Below are positions 43,173 through 53,682 of a stretch of 64,000 bases of DNA, piece by piece. The notes under the pieces were generated by a model, which was given only the letters and a program-made list of their open reading frames with translations, made no database searches and was not told where the DNA came from. Source of the stretch: an uncultured Lachnospiraceae bacterium (GTDB taxonomy: Bacteria; Bacillota; Clostridia; Lachnospirales; Lachnospiraceae); assembly GCA_947626395.1 (NCBI GenBank), contig CANQRU010000013.1, positions 1 through 64,000 of the forward strand, written 5' to 3'. Position numbers and translations under genes: made by a program. The number at the start of each line of letters is the position of its first letter. Position 1 is the stretch's first letter.

Positions 43173-44843
43173 TTAGAAAAGTCCTACGATCTTTCCTTCT
43201 TCGTTCACATCGATATTGTCCGCCGCCGGCTTCTTCGGAAGTCCCGGCATGGTCATGATCGCGCCGGTGATCGCCACCACGAAGCCCGCGCCCGCCGACA
43301 CATAGACGTCGCGGACATTGATGCGGAAACCGGTGGGCCGTCCCAGCTTGTTCTGGTCATCCGACAGGGAATACTGGGTCTTGGCCATGCAGACCGGCAT
43401 GCGTCCGAAGCCCATAGCCTCGATCTGCTTAAGCGCCTTCGCCGCCGCGGGCGCGTAATCCACGCCGTCTGCTCCGTAGATCTCTTTCGCCACGGTCTCG
43501 ATCTTCTCCGCCAGGCTCAGCTCGTCGCTGTACAGCGGATGATAATGACTCTCCTTCGTCTCTAACGTCCCGATCACTTTAGAAGCCAGCGCCTCGCCGC
43601 CCTCGCCGCCTTTGGCCCAGACCTCGGAGAGCGCGAATTCGCAGCCCCTTTTCTCGCAGAAATCACGGATAAACTCATACTCCGCCTCCGTGTCGGTCAG
43701 GAACGAATTCAGCGTCACTACGACCGGCACGCCGTACTTCTGGATATTCTCGATGTGCTTCTCCAGGTTCACGATGCCTTTCTTAAGCGCCTCCAGATTC
43801 TCCGTACCGAGCTCCGTCTTCGGCACGCCGCCGTTATACTTAAGCGCCCTTACCGTCGCCACCAGCACCACCGCGTCCGGCTTCAGTCCCGCCATGCGGC
43901 ACTTAATATCCAGGAACTTCTCCGCGCCCAGATCCGCGCCGAATCCGGCCTCCGTCACCACGATATCCGCCAGCTTCAGCGCCGTCTTCGTGGCCCGGAC
44001 GCTGTTGCAGCCGTGGGCGATATTGGCAAACGGTCCTCCGTGGACCATGGCTCCGTTGTGCTCCAGGGTCTGGATCAGGTTGGGCTTGATCGCGTCCTTT
44101 AAAAGCGCCGCCATAGCGCCCACCGCGTTCAAATCCTTCGCCGTCACCGGCTCGCCGGCGTAATTGTAGGCCACGATGATCCGGCCGAGCCTTGCCTTCA
44201 GATCCTCCATGTTGTCCGCCAGGCACAGGATCGCCATGATCTCCGACGCCACGGTGATGATGAAATGATCTTCCCGCACGAAACCGTCCGCCTTGGCCCC
44301 AAGACCGATCACGATATTGCGCAGCGCCCGGTCGTTCATATCCAGACACCTCTTCCAGAGCACCTGGCGGGTGTCGATCCCCAGGGCGTTGCCCTGGTGG
44401 ATATGGTTATCCAGAAGCGCCGCCAGCAGGTTATTGGCGGATGTGATCGCGTGAAAATCTCCTGTAAAATGGAGGTTCAGATCCTCCATCGGCACCACCT
44501 GGGCATATCCGCCGCCGGCCGCGCCGCCTTTGATGCCGAAGCACGGTCCCAGGGACGGCTCGCGCAGAGCCAGCATGGTCTTCTTCCCCAGACGGTTCAG
44601 CGCGTCGGCCAGCCCGATGCTGGTGGTCGTCTTGCCTTCTCCCGCGGGAGTCGGATTGATGGCGGTCACCAGAACCAGCTTCCCGTCGGGGCGGTCCTTG
44701 ACCTGTTCCCAGAGTTCGTCAGTCAGCTTCGCCTTGTACTTCCCGTAAAGCTCCAGGTCGTCCTCGGCGATCCCATAATTCGCCGCCACCTCGCGGATGG
44801 GCAGCATGGCCGCTTCCTGCGCAATCTGAATGTCTGTTTTCAT
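43173..44843 (-). CDS. fhs: Formate-tetrahydrofolate ligase
   Basis: 556 residues from [20 protein letters not shown]. The ATP site is [61 protein letters not shown] and the C-terminal [15 protein letters not shown] are all conserved. It makes 10-formyl-THF from formate, feeding purine and formyl-Met synthesis and, in acetogens, the methyl branch of the Wood-Ljungdahl pathway; no other genes of that pathway are here. AAAGGAGG about ten bases upstream fixes the start at 44843; an open frame extends 44 codons upstream without an RBS. Confidence 0.96.
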   Translation of the reverse strand: MKTDIQIAQEAAMLPIREVAANYGIAEDDLELYGKYKAKLTDELWEQVKDRPDGKLVLVTAINPTPAGEGKTTTSIGLADALNRLGKKTMLALREPSLGPCFGIKGGAAGGGYAQVVPMEDLNLHFTGDFHAITSANNLLAALLDNHIHQGNALGIDTRQVLWKRCLDMNDRALRNIVIGLGAKADGFVREDHFIITVASEIMAILCLADNMEDLKARLGRIIVAYNYAGEPVTAKDLNAVGAMAALLKDAIKPNLIQTLEHNGAMVHGGPFANIAHGCNSVRATKTALKLADIVVTEAGFGADLGAEKFLDIKCRMAGLKPDAVVLVATVRALKYNGGVPKTELGTENLEALKKGIVNLEKHIENIQKYGVPVVVTLNSFLTDTEAEYEFIRDFCEKRGCEFALSEVWAKGGEGGEALASKVIGTLETKESHYHPLYSDELSLAEKIETVAKEIYGADGVDYAPAAAKALKQIEAMGFGRMPVCMAKTQYSLSDDQNKLGRPTGFRINVRDVYVSAGAGFVVAITGAIMTMPGLPKKPAADNIDVNEEGKIVGLF

Positions 44844-45038
44844 GTGTCGATGTCCTCCTTTATTGTTGAAACACCGCCCTGCAAAGGCGTCCTCCGTGCC
44901 GGTTCCTATGTGCCCGGATACGGAAGCAGTTGTTAGAAACCCATTTTCATCCGAAGCAGATCCGGCAGAACGCATATGGTTCTTCCATACGCGCTCCCGG
45001 CTCCTGCCCCGCCCGCGCCATGCGCCGCGGCCTGAACT

Positions 45039-48000
45039 CTACCCGTTCAGCATCTCCTCGAACTCCTCCGGCGTCATCAGCACCTTCCTGGGCTTGGTCC
45101 CTTCGTCCTCGCTCACGACGCCGGCTTCCGCCAGCTGATCCATGATTCTTGCAGCCCGGTTGAAACCGATCTTGTACATCCGCTGCAGCATGCCGATGGA
45201 TGCCTTGTCCTTCTCGATGATAAAGCGGCCCGCCTGGGCGAAATACTCGTCCCGGTCGCTTCGGCCGTCCCCGCCGCTTTCCGCGACAGGCATGGAGATC
45301 TGGTTCTCGATATCGATATCATAATCGACGGCCATACCCTGCTTTTTCAGGAAATCGACCACCTTCGACACCTCGGAATCCGTCACCAGAGCGCCCTGTA
45401 CGCGCTGCGGCTTGGGCATTCCCGACGGGAAGAACAGCATATCGCCCTTGCCCAGAAGCTTCTCCGCGCCCACCATATCCAGGATCGTTCTGGAATCGGT
45501 GCCAGATGAAGTCGCAAACGCGATTCTGGACGGCACATTGGCCTTGATCAGTCCGGTGATAACATCCACCGAAGGCCGCTGGGTCGCGATCACCAGATGA
45601 ATACCCGCGGCCCTGGCAAGCTGGGCCAGACGGCAGATGGAACCTTCCACCTCGCCCGGCGCCACCATCATCAGATCCGCCAGCTCGTCGATAATAATCA
45701 GGATCTGCGGCATCTTCACCGGTTTATTCTCGTCCTCAATATCCTTAAGCGTCTCGACCTTCGCGTTATAGCCCTTCAGATCGCGTACGCCGGAGGCCGC
45801 GAATTTCTTATAGCGGTCGTCCATCTCCGCCACAGCCCAGTTCAGCGCCCCGGACGCCTTCTTCGGATCCGTCACCACCGGGATCAGCAGATGCGGAATG
45901 CCGTTATACGCGCTTAATTCCACCACCTTCGGATCCACCATGATCATCTTCACATCTTCCGGATCCGCCTTGTAAATGATGCTCATGATCAGCGTATTGA
46001 TGCAGACCGACTTGCCGGAACCGGTGGCGCCCGCGATCAGCACATGAGGCATCTTAGCGATGTCAGTAACGATCACCTGACCGCCGATGTCCTTGCCCAC
46101 AGCGAAGGTCAGCTTCGACTGGCTGGTCTTAAATTCCTGCGACTCCAGCAGTTCCCGCAGATATACCGCGTTCTTCTCCTTGTTCGGAACCTCGATGCCA
46201 ACCGCGGATTTGCCCGGGATTGGTGCCTCGATACGGATGTCCGCTGCCGCCAGGCTCAGCTTGATGTCGTCGGCCAGGCCCACGATGCGGCTGACCTTCA
46301 CGCCCTGCTCCGGATGCAGCTCGTAGCGGGTAACGGACGGCCCGCAGCTTACATTGGTGACCGTCACGCCCACGCCGAAATCCCGCAGGGTCTGCTGCAG
46401 CTTGATCGCGGTCTCCCGATACTCCTTGTCTGACTGGGAACCGTTTCCGCCCGGTCCCCGGGTCAGCAGATTCATCGGCGGGAATATGTATTTCTTCTTC
46501 ACGGCCGGCTTCGGCTTCTGTACCGGCGCCGCCGGTCTGTTCTGTGTTCCCGCACCCGCGATACCGGATCCCGCCGTCCTTCCCTGCGTGCCCGCACCCG
46601 CAGCGCCGCCCGCCACAGGTCTTCCCTGCGCGTCTGTGCGGCCCAGCGACCGGGCAGCTTCTGTATCCGCACCGGCGAATTTCTCCTCCCGGGCCTCCTG
46701 ACGGCGGCTCTCCAGCTTCTTCTGAAGCGCCTCCGTATCGCTCTCGATGATCTTGCCTGAGGCAGTCACTACCTTCTTCGTACCTTCCTCCACGGTAACA
46801 GCGCCGCCGATCACTTCCATTCCGCCGGAAGCGCGCGTCTTCTCAGAAACTCCAGACTCGCCTTCAGCTTCTCCGACCGTGATCTCCGCCCAGTCCGCCA
46901 TGTCCGCATGTCTGTCCGCCAAAAACTCCTCATACGGTTCTTCATAGGCGTCTCCGTATTCGTCCCGGCGGCCACTCTCCGGCGCTGCCCCAGAATACGC
47001 CGCACCGTCCTCCAAAGGCATCTCTGCCCCCTGAACATGCTCCGACGTAATCTCATACGTATCAAAAGGAACCGTATCGTCATCCGGATCGATATAGACG
47101 GGCGGCCTGGTGATATTGCCTGTAAATACATCCGCCCGGTCCGATCGCTTCCCTCTGCCGTTCTTATATTCCTCCGGCAGGAGTTCATCCATAAATCTCT
47201 GATTGCCCGTTTCCGGATCAAACTGGGGGTCGCTGACCAGACGCGGTCCGCGGCCGGAGCCGGAAGACCTGCTTCCGCCGTCTCTCCCATTGTCGTAGGC
47301 TTCCGCCGGTCCATAATCATCATGCTCCGCGGTCCATCTCATATCCCCGCGCGAACCGTCCCCCCGGCCGGCGTCGTTCCATTCATCGTCCTGACCGCCA
47401 TCTTCCCGGCCGGTATTCCGGCTGCCGGCATCCCCGGCATATTCCTGACCATAATTCTGCGCGCCGCCATCCTGACCGTACTCCCGGCCCGCCGCGCCTC
47501 CGGCGTACCCGTCCACGTTCTCATCGTCCGCCGCGCTGTCCGGAATCTCATCCGGCATATCTTCGATCTTTGTAGAATTCAGATTCACGCCGCGAACCTT
47601 CTGTTCCTCCCGCAGACGCCTGCGCTCTTCCTTTCTCTCTTCCCGGACCACCTTTCTGCGGTCCGCGTCTTCCTTCGCGTACTGGTACGCCTTTCCGCCG
47701 CTCCGCTTTACCACGGAGACCACAGACTTCTCCGTGATACAGACGGCGCAGATCACCAGAACTACCAGAAGGATCAGATAGACGCCGATCGTTCCCAGAA
47801 GAGAACCGATGCCCACGACCAGCACGCCGCCCAGCACGCCGCCGCCCAACCCGCTTTCCGCGCAGCGGGCATAAATCTCCGCGATCTTCTGCCCGGGCAC
47901 ATAACCGGCCCCGAAGAGCATCTCCGCAAGCCCGCACAGCGCCCATATTCCTATGATCACGGCAGCCAGCTTCACATGCGCCAGCGTACTCCCCCGGTTG

Positions 48001-48293
48001 GCCAGGGCAAAGCATGTCCCCACAAAAAGCAGGATCGGCGCTGTAAAACCGATCATGCCGAAAAGGCCCAGCTGCACCGAGCGGAGCACGCCGCCCAGAC
48101 TTCCGCAGAGCCTGAAATTGCTCAAAAATAAAAGCACAGCCACGGCAAACGAGGTCAGTATGAAGACCTCTTCCGGAAGGAAACTGCTCTCCGGTTCCGG
48201 CTCAGGCGCCCTGCGTCCGCCGGTCTTCGCCCTGGAACCGGTCGTCTTTTTACCGCTTCCTGTGGATTTTTTGCGATTTGTACTGTTCGCCAC
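45039..48293 (-). CDS. ftsK: DNA translocase FtsK/SpoIIIE
   Basis: 1084 residues. The N-terminal membrane domain has four helices (~48-190). A long low-complexity linker (~215-600) rich in Gly, Asp, Arg and Glu follows, with small repeats such as AGAGTQGR/AGAGTQNR. Then the alpha domain and the RecA-like motor with LIAGATGSGKSVCINTLI and ILIIIDELADLMM. The C-terminal gamma winged helix (FIIEKDKASIGMLQRMYKIGFNRAARIM) reads DNA polarity sequences. It pumps chromosomes through the division or sporulation septum. The start is GTG, ten bases after AAGGAGG. Confidence 0.96.
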   Translation of the reverse strand: MANSTNRKKSTGSGKKTTGSRAKTGGRRAPEPEPESSFLPEEVFILTSFAVAVLLFLSNFRLCGSLGGVLRSVQLGLFGMIGFTAPILLFVGTCFALANRGSTLAHVKLAAVIIGIWALCGLAEMLFGAGYVPGQKIAEIYARCAESGLGGGVLGGVLVVGIGSLLGTIGVYLILLVVLVICAVCITEKSVVSVVKRSGGKAYQYAKEDADRRKVVREERKEERRRLREEQKVRGVNLNSTKIEDMPDEIPDSAADDENVDGYAGGAAGREYGQDGGAQNYGQEYAGDAGSRNTGREDGGQDDEWNDAGRGDGSRGDMRWTAEHDDYGPAEAYDNGRDGGSRSSGSGRGPRLVSDPQFDPETGNQRFMDELLPEEYKNGRGKRSDRADVFTGNITRPPVYIDPDDDTVPFDTYEITSEHVQGAEMPLEDGAAYSGAAPESGRRDEYGDAYEEPYEEFLADRHADMADWAEITVGEAEGESGVSEKTRASGGMEVIGGAVTVEEGTKKVVTASGKIIESDTEALQKKLESRRQEAREEKFAGADTEAARSLGRTDAQGRPVAGGAAGAGTQGRTAGSGIAGAGTQNRPAAPVQKPKPAVKKKYIFPPMNLLTRGPGGNGSQSDKEYRETAIKLQQTLRDFGVGVTVTNVSCGPSVTRYELHPEQGVKVSRIVGLADDIKLSLAAADIRIEAPIPGKSAVGIEVPNKEKNAVYLRELLESQEFKTSQSKLTFAVGKDIGGQVIVTDIAKMPHVLIAGATGSGKSVCINTLIMSIIYKADPEDVKMIMVDPKVVELSAYNGIPHLLIPVVTDPKKASGALNWAVAEMDDRYKKFAASGVRDLKGYNAKVETLKDIEDENKPVKMPQILIIIDELADLMMVAPGEVEGSICRLAQLARAAGIHLVIATQRPSVDVITGLIKANVPSRIAFATSSGTDSRTILDMVGAEKLLGKGDMLFFPSGMPKPQRVQGALVTDSEVSKVVDFLKKQGMAVDYDIDIENQISMPVAESGGDGRSDRDEYFAQAGRFIIEKDKASIGMLQRMYKIGFNRAARIMDQLAEAGVVSEDEGTKPRKVLMTPEEFEEMLNG

Positions 48294-48390
48294 GTTCTGT
48301 CTGCCTCCTTAACCTCTTCCCGTCGAAGTATAGTATACAAAATATGGGAGAAAATTGCAAGGCAAACACAACTTCAAATTTCCCGGCGGT

Positions 48391-49104
48391 CTAACGCCCG
48401 CGCCGTCCGCCGTCCGAGATCATCCGATGAAGTTTCGCAAGCGCCTCCCGGATGCCGCCGACCTCGTTGATCAGTCCGTTCTCCACGGCTTCCCGGCCGA
48501 CCAGCACCGTACCGAGATCCCGGGTCAGCATCTTCGTATTCAGCATAAGACTCTTCACCTCGTCATAACCGATGGAAGAATGCTCCGTGATGAAGCTTAA
48601 GATCCGGTCCTGGATCATTTCAAAATATTCGTAGGTCTGGGACGCTCCAATCACCATCCCGCTCATGCGCACCGGATGGATCATCATGGTCCCCGTAGGC
48701 ACGATAAAGGAATAATCTGTGGAGACTGCCAGCGGAACGCCGATGGAATGGCTGCCGCCAAGCACCAGCGAGACGGTCGGAATGCTTAAGGATGCGATCA
48801 TCTCCGCGATCGCGAGTCCCGCGTCCACATCGCCGCCGGACGTATTCAGAAGAACCAGCAGACCTTCCACCTCTTCGTTGTCCTCGATGGCCGCGAGACT
48901 CGGCAGAACATGGTCGTATTTGGTGGTCTTGCTGCTGCCCGGCGCGTTCTCATGGCCTTCCACCTCGCCGATGATGGACAGAAGGTGGATCTTCTGCCTG
49001 CGCCCGCCCCCTTCCAGCGTCATCTGACCGTATTCTTTCAGATTCTCGTCTTCCTTCTGTCCGATCTCTTTCTCCGTCTTCTTCGCTTCCTGATTTTCGT
49101 CCAT
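48391..49104 (-). CDS. tepA: ClpP-like serine protease, TepA/YmfB family
   Basis: 237 residues from MDENQEAKKTEKEIGQ. After a charged N-terminal arm, the ClpP fold appears with LLNTSGGDVDAGLAIAEMIAS, the catalytic Ser in VLGGSHSIGVPLAVS and the His in MMIHPVRMSG. VLVGREAVENGLINEVGG is the usual end. In Bacilli and Clostridia this gene precedes ftsK/spoIIIE, as here. It is reported as a spore-related or translocation-enhancing protease. GGAGG ends seven bases before the ATG at 49104; longer frames lack an RBS. Confidence 0.92.
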   Translation of the reverse strand: MDENQEAKKTEKEIGQKEDENLKEYGQMTLEGGGRRQKIHLLSIIGEVEGHENAPGSSKTTKYDHVLPSLAAIEDNEEVEGLLVLLNTSGGDVDAGLAIAEMIASLSIPTVSLVLGGSHSIGVPLAVSTDYSFIVPTGTMMIHPVRMSGMVIGASQTYEYFEMIQDRILSFITEHSSIGYDEVKSLMLNTKMLTRDLGTVLVGREAVENGLINEVGGIREALAKLHRMISDGGRRGR

Positions 49105-49219
49105 GCCCGGCCCTCCGCAGACTGATTCATTTCCGGCCGTCCTGTTATACGCCGACGCTGTCAAACAGGACCTGTTCCGCCGCTTCTTATAGTTTACCGG
49201 ACACACATAAAAATATTCT

Positions 49220-49837
49220 TCAATACGTCCCCTTCTTTAACAGCCACCGCATATACCGGAACGTCTTCTCCTCCCCTTCCCGGCTCAGCATCACCAGGAT
49301 CTTCTCCAGCAGCCGGTTCGTATCCGGATGCATCACCGGTTTCACATGGGGCCGTTCCCATTTATAATATTCCAGCGCGCTGGAGTCCGTATAATCCCTG
49401 CCCCGGTAGACCCTGCAGGCGGCGATCCGGTCCATAACCATCTCCACCACGTAATTCACCGGCATCTTCTGCCCGATCAGCCCCTTCGGCTCTCCCAGGG
49501 AGAAATCCAGCCAGTACTCAAAATGATGCTTATTGCGGCCCTTATGGTGCAGCCACGCCAGGGAATAGCCCTTCTCCTCCCGCTCCGCCGCGTTGGGACT
49601 GCGCGTCCCCTGATAATATTTCACGCCGGTCCAGAATTCCTCCGGGGAATATTTGGACAGATCGTGCAGAAGCCCCTGCTTATAGAGTCCCACCCGGAAA
49701 CAATTCTTCATAACAAGCAGTTTATGCTCGGTAATCGTCACGAAATGATGCCACGCGTTCAGCCACAACACAGCGGTTTCCTCCTGTTTGTTTGTACTTT
49801 GTTTGTACTTTTTTCGGTACTTTTCGGAATATTTCAT
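49220..49837 (-). CDS. DUF5662-family protein
   Basis: 205 residues. The core [39 protein letters not shown] and [17 protein letters not shown] repeats His and Asp in HD-like spacing (H..HD..H), suggesting a metal-binding or hydrolase fold. The family is named but uncharacterised. [20 protein letters not shown] closes the domain. No signal peptide. It diverges from the cold-shock gene, and its 5' end ([18 protein letters not shown]) lies in AT-rich DNA without a clear promoter. Confidence 0.88.
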   Translation of the reverse strand: MKYSEKYRKKYKQSTNKQEETAVLWLNAWHHFVTITEHKLLVMKNCFRVGLYKQGLLHDLSKYSPEEFWTGVKYYQGTRSPNAAEREEKGYSLAWLHHKGRNKHHFEYWLDFSLGEPKGLIGQKMPVNYVVEMVMDRIAACRVYRGRDYTDSSALEYYKWERPHVKPVMHPDTNRLLEKILVMLSREGEEKTFRYMRWLLKKGTY

Positions 49838-49846
49838 GGAAAATAT

Positions 49847-49875
49847 TTGACACTTTTTTACAATTATGCTATTCT
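49847..49875 (+). promoter_or_regulatory. SigmaA promoter of the cold-shock gene
   Basis: TTGACA, a 17-base spacer, then TATTCT; start expected near 49881. The 5' leader of ~55 bases begins with a hairpin of arms AGTTGC (49882-49887) and GCAACT (49901-49906) enclosing the palindrome CGAAATTTCG. Confidence 0.88.
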
Positions 49876-49936
49876 TAATACAGTTGCGAAATTTCGAGCA
49901 GCAACTATATTATCTTTTCTTTTGGAGGTATCAGTC

Positions 49937-50137
49937 ATGAGCAAAGGTACAGTTAAGTGGTTTAACAATCAGAAGGGCTACGGCTTTATCTGTGATGAGA
50001 ACGGAAAGGACGTATTCGTACATTATTCCGGTCTGAACATGGAAGGCTATAAGACCCTCGAAGAAGGCGCTGCAGTTGAGTTCGACGTAGTGGAAGGCGC
50101 TAAGGGACCACAGGCTACCAACGTTACCAAACTTTAA
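49937..50137 (+). CDS. cspA: Cold-shock protein, CspA/CspB family
   Basis: 66 residues: [18 protein letters not shown] at the start, with RNP1 KGYGFI and RNP2 VFVHYS. The single OB-fold binds single-stranded nucleic acid and acts as an RNA chaperone. TTTTGGAGGT lies about eight bases before the ATG. A longer in-frame reading upstream has no support. It is monocistronic, with its own promoter and terminator. Confidence 0.97.
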   Translation: MSKGTVKWFNNQKGYGFICDENGKDVFVHYSGLNMEGYKTLEEGAAVEFDVVEGAKGPQATNVTKL

Positions 50138-50195
50138 TCAGCAGTGTACCTTTATTTATGTAGTATCGATACAGACACACCGGCAGATTACGACT

Positions 50196-50232
50196 GAGAG
50201 CCACCCCATCCTGCAAGGGGATGGCTCTTTTC
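50196..50232 (+). terminator. Intrinsic terminator of the cold-shock gene
   Basis: Arms GAGCC-CCCC and GGGG-GGCTC around ATCCTGCAA, then TTTT. Confidence 0.85.
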
Positions 50233-50290
50233 GTTTAACACAGGGGCCTGCCTGCGCAGAACCCGATCTTTATGCTCTCACAACGTACCC

Positions 50291-51175
50291 TTACTTCTTC
50301 TCTGCCTTGCGCAGCAGTTCTTCCAGCTCCGGCACCGTAAACGTGTACTTCTTCCCGCAGAAATGGCACCCCGCCTCGACAGGCTTGCCGTCGTCGATCA
50401 TCTCCTGCAGATCCTTCTTCCCGATGCTGATCAGCGCCTTCTCCACCCGCGCCTTACTGCAGCCGCAGTAGAACCGGGTCTCCAGCCGGTCCGTGATCTC
50501 CAGGCCAATATCGCCGAGAAGCGTCTCAAGCATATCCTCCGGCGTCTGTCCCGCGTCCAGAAGGGACGTCACGGAAGTGATCCCCGCGAGCTTCTCCTCG
50601 ATCTTCGCCGCGATCTCATCCGACGCCCCCGGCATCATCTGAATGATAAATCCGCCGGCCTGGCGCACCGTATTGTCCTTATTCATCAGGACGCCCAGCG
50701 CCACCGACGACGGCGTCTGCTCCGATGTGGCGTAATAATAGGTCAGATCCTCGGCGATCTCGCCGCTCACCAGGATCGTCTGACCCACATAGGGCTCCTT
50801 TAATCCGATATCCATGATCACACTGAGAACGCCGATCCCAAGAGCGCCTCCCACGTCCAGCTTTCCCTGCGCGTTTGGCGGAAGCATCACCTGCGGATTG
50901 GCCGCGTAGCCCTTCACATCGCCCTTCGAATCCGCCGTCACCGTCAGGCTTCCGATGGGGCCGTCCCCCTGAATCTTGATCGTCAGAAGGTCGTCCCCGC
51001 CCTTCATCATACTGCCCATCATGCCAGCCGCCGTCAGAAGACGGCCCAGGGCCGCCGTCGCCACCGGACTCGTGTTATGTCCGGCCCTGGCCGTCTCCAC
51101 CACATCCCTGGTCGTGGACGCGAACGCCCTCACCTGTCCGCCGGCCGCCGTGGCACGGATGATATAATCTGCCAT
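50291..51175 (-). CDS. hslO: Redox-regulated chaperone Hsp33
   Basis: 294 residues. MADYIIRATAAGGQVRAFA and the long beta-sheet domain are followed by the redox zinc site CGCSKARVEKAL and CHFCGKKY (CxC...CxxC). Oxidation opens the site and activates holdase activity. AAGGGAG precedes the ATG. The methyltransferase gene lies 126 bases upstream on the same strand. Confidence 0.97.
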   Translation of the reverse strand: MADYIIRATAAGGQVRAFASTTRDVVETARAGHNTSPVATAALGRLLTAAGMMGSMMKGGDDLLTIKIQGDGPIGSLTVTADSKGDVKGYAANPQVMLPPNAQGKLDVGGALGIGVLSVIMDIGLKEPYVGQTILVSGEIAEDLTYYYATSEQTPSSVALGVLMNKDNTVRQAGGFIIQMMPGASDEIAAKIEEKLAGITSVTSLLDAGQTPEDMLETLLGDIGLEITDRLETRFYCGCSKARVEKALISIGKKDLQEMIDDGKPVEAGCHFCGKKYTFTVPELEELLRKAEKK

Positions 51176-51301
51176 ATTCTATCTGCTCCCTTTCTGGCTT
51201 TGCCGCCATGATACTGTCGGTACGGCTGCAGGCCGATCACGCCCGCAAGTCTCCTCGCGCTCAGGCCAGGCATCCCTGTCACTCAAGCAGTCTCTTCGCC
51301 T

Positions 51302-52075
51302 TCAGCCCGGCATTCCGGTCAAGTGCTTTCCCTGTTCCCGCAGCACCACGTAGATCCGCTCGCTGTCTTCACGCGGCGCCTGACGTGTAAACGCGTCATA
51401 GGCGACCACAAACTCCATCCCGGCTTCTTCCGCGGCCTGCCTGATCTCCGAAAGCTCATAAGCCCTCTGAAAATGGGTCTCGTCGTACCTCCGGTACAGA
51501 TCCCCGTCTTCCCTCACAAACAGCGTCAGATCGTATTCATTGACCCGGCTGTCCTCATCAAAATAATTCTCCCAGATGAATCCGGCGTCGTCCCGGCTCT
51601 CGGCAATGGTCTCCTCACCGATCTCATCCCGGTACTTGTGAACGGTATTCAGATCGAAAATGAACACGCCCCGCGGATCCAGATAATTATTCACCAGCTT
51701 CAGCACCGTCACCAGATCCTCATAGCTGGTCAGATAATTCATGCTGTCGCAAAGACTGACCACCGCCGCCACCGTACCGTAAAGTTCGAACTCCCGCATA
51801 TCCTGCAAAAGATACAGGATATCCAGTCCGGACCGGTCGCGCTTCTCCATGGCGATCTGCAGCATCTCCTCCGACACGTCCACGCCGATCATATCGAAGC
51901 CGCGCCGCGCCAGGATCTCCGTCAGACTGCCGGTGCCGCATCCCAGATCCAGAACCAGACCGTCCGTCACTCCATAATCTGCCAGAAGACCGGTAAGATA
52001 TTCCGCCCACTCCTCATAAGGGACGTTGTCCATAAATGCGTCGTAGACCGCCGCAAATCCGCTGTAAGCGTCCAT
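51302..52075 (-). CDS. Class I SAM-dependent methyltransferase
   Basis: 257 residues from MDAYSGFAAVYDAFMDNVPY. Motif I is LVLDLGCGTGSLTEILA, followed by MIGVDVSEEMLQIA and VVSLCDSMNYL. The substrate is unknown. The N-terminal Y..FA.VYD pattern is common in small Firmicute methyltransferases near hslO. AAGGTGG precedes the ATG at 52075; earlier starts have no RBS. Confidence 0.88.
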   Translation of the reverse strand: MDAYSGFAAVYDAFMDNVPYEEWAEYLTGLLADYGVTDGLVLDLGCGTGSLTEILARRGFDMIGVDVSEEMLQIAMEKRDRSGLDILYLLQDMREFELYGTVAAVVSLCDSMNYLTSYEDLVTVLKLVNNYLDPRGVFIFDLNTVHKYRDEIGEETIAESRDDAGFIWENYFDEDSRVNEYDLTLFVREDGDLYRRYDETHFQRAYELSEIRQAAEEAGMEFVVAYDAFTRQAPREDSERIYVVLREQGKHLTGMPG

Positions 52076-52309
52076 TTTCTTCCACCTTCCGCTGTTTTGG
52101 GGCTTGCGCATCCGGTATTTGCGCGCGGTGCACGGCTGCTCTGTTCAAATTCCACACGCACGTTACCCGGCTTTGCCCTGTCCGGCTGTCCCGCGCACTG
52201 CGCTGCCTGCCTCATCCGGCTATCCCGCTCGCGGCGCCCGGCTCCTCGTATACGGCCTTTGCCTTCACAAACAAAAAGTCTGCCATCGGCAGGCTTTTTG
52301 ACATCTTTC

Positions 52310-52819
<510 letters not shown>

Positions 52820-52974
52820 GTTGATTCCTTCTTTCTTTCATTCTTCCGGTATGCGGAGGGTTCTGCCGGCTCCTGCGGCCGGCACAGCCCTCCTGGCCAG
52901 CGGTATTTCCACAAATCATATCCTAGTATATAACAAGCGGACGGGTTTTGCAATCAGATTCCGCTTTTTTCCGT

Positions 52975-53682
52975 TCATGCCTCTTTCTGTTCGGATTGGG
53001 ATTGCAGTTTCTGAAGCTGGCGCTCTTTCTCTTCAAGCATTCTCTTATATTGAGCCAGTTGTGCATCCTTCTGATTCAACTGTGCATCCTTCTGGGTCAG
53101 TTGCTCCGATTGCTCCTCAATCACAGCATCTTTCCGATTGATCATCTCCTGCATCTCGTCGATCATGTACTGTACCGTATTGCGGTCCAATTCCTGCAGT
53201 TCCTTCGAATACATCTCCATCACTCTCTCCAAATTGCGGCACATTTCGTACACTTCCTCATACATGGGGCGAAATTCCGGATACGCCATGATCACCTTTT
53301 CAACCCATCCCGGCTCATCCAATGCCAGAAATGCCAGCCATGCGTCCAGTTTACTTTTAATACCTCTATTCTGAAGGATTTCCCTCATGATGTCAAGCGG
53401 AATGAAGAAATATTCCTCCAGCAGTTCCAGTTCCAGCCCAGTATCGGAAGTCTGACGAAAATGATGCAGATATGTATCCGGATAGTCGCGGAACACAGAC
53501 GGGCTGGACTCATAAAGCAGTTTCACTCCCCGAACTCCGCTGCAGAAATCCAGGAATTCATCCTGCTGCTCCGATTTCCAGGAATGAAAAGCACCAAGCA
53601 TAGATGGACTGCTTTGAATCTCTTCCATAATCTGCTCACGTGAGCGGATAATAGGAAAATACTGCTGCAATTTTGTTGGCAT
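52975..53682 (-). CDS. Rpn-family (PD-(D/E)XK transposase-type) protein lacking the nuclease core
   Basis: 235 residues. The N-terminus (PTKLQQYFPIIRSREQIMEEI, FHSWKSEQQDEFLDFCSGVRGVKLLY) and the C-terminal half (FRDYPDTYLHHFRQTSDTGLELELL, KLDAWLAFLALDEPGWVEKVI, MYSKELQELDRNTVQYMIDEM) closely resemble a Lachnospiraceae Rpn subgroup. In that subgroup VRGVK(L/M)LY leads into the nuclease fold (...FFKEVLNPEYTPERL...), and the ...SPxxFxxxPDTYLHHF block comes ~130 residues later. Here the two are joined directly at ~residue 57 (near base 53510), in frame, so the catalytic D...(D/E)xK region is missing. The tail (EEQSEQLTQKDAQLNQKDAQLAQ) is a coiled coil with a duplicated heptad. AAAGGAG precedes the ATG. 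The family layout is recalled, not aligned. Confidence 0.8.
   Translation of the reverse strand: MPTKLQQYFPIIRSREQIMEEIQSSPSMLGAFHSWKSEQQDEFLDFCSGVRGVKLLYESSPSVFRDYPDTYLHHFRQTSDTGLELELLEEYFFIPLDIMREILQNRGIKSKLDAWLAFLALDEPGWVEKVIMAYPEFRPMYEEVYEMCRNLERVMEMYSKELQELDRNTVQYMIDEMQEMINRKDAVIEEQSEQLTQKDAQLNQKDAQLAQYKRMLEEKERQLQKLQSQSEQKEA

Noticed and set aside
48155-48340. Small frame at the ftsK start
   Set aside because: It overlaps the ftsK RBS and the first codons in another frame; the ftsK GTG start with AAGGAGG is better.
48391-49206. Longer start for the TepA-like protease
   Set aside because: The first 34 codons have no RBS and are of non-protein-like composition; ATG 49104 has GGAGG at good spacing.
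49328-49936. N-terminal extension of the cold-shock protein
   Set aside because: The extension contains the promoter and leader; CSP proteins are 65-70 residues and the internal ATG has a strong Shine-Dalgarno.
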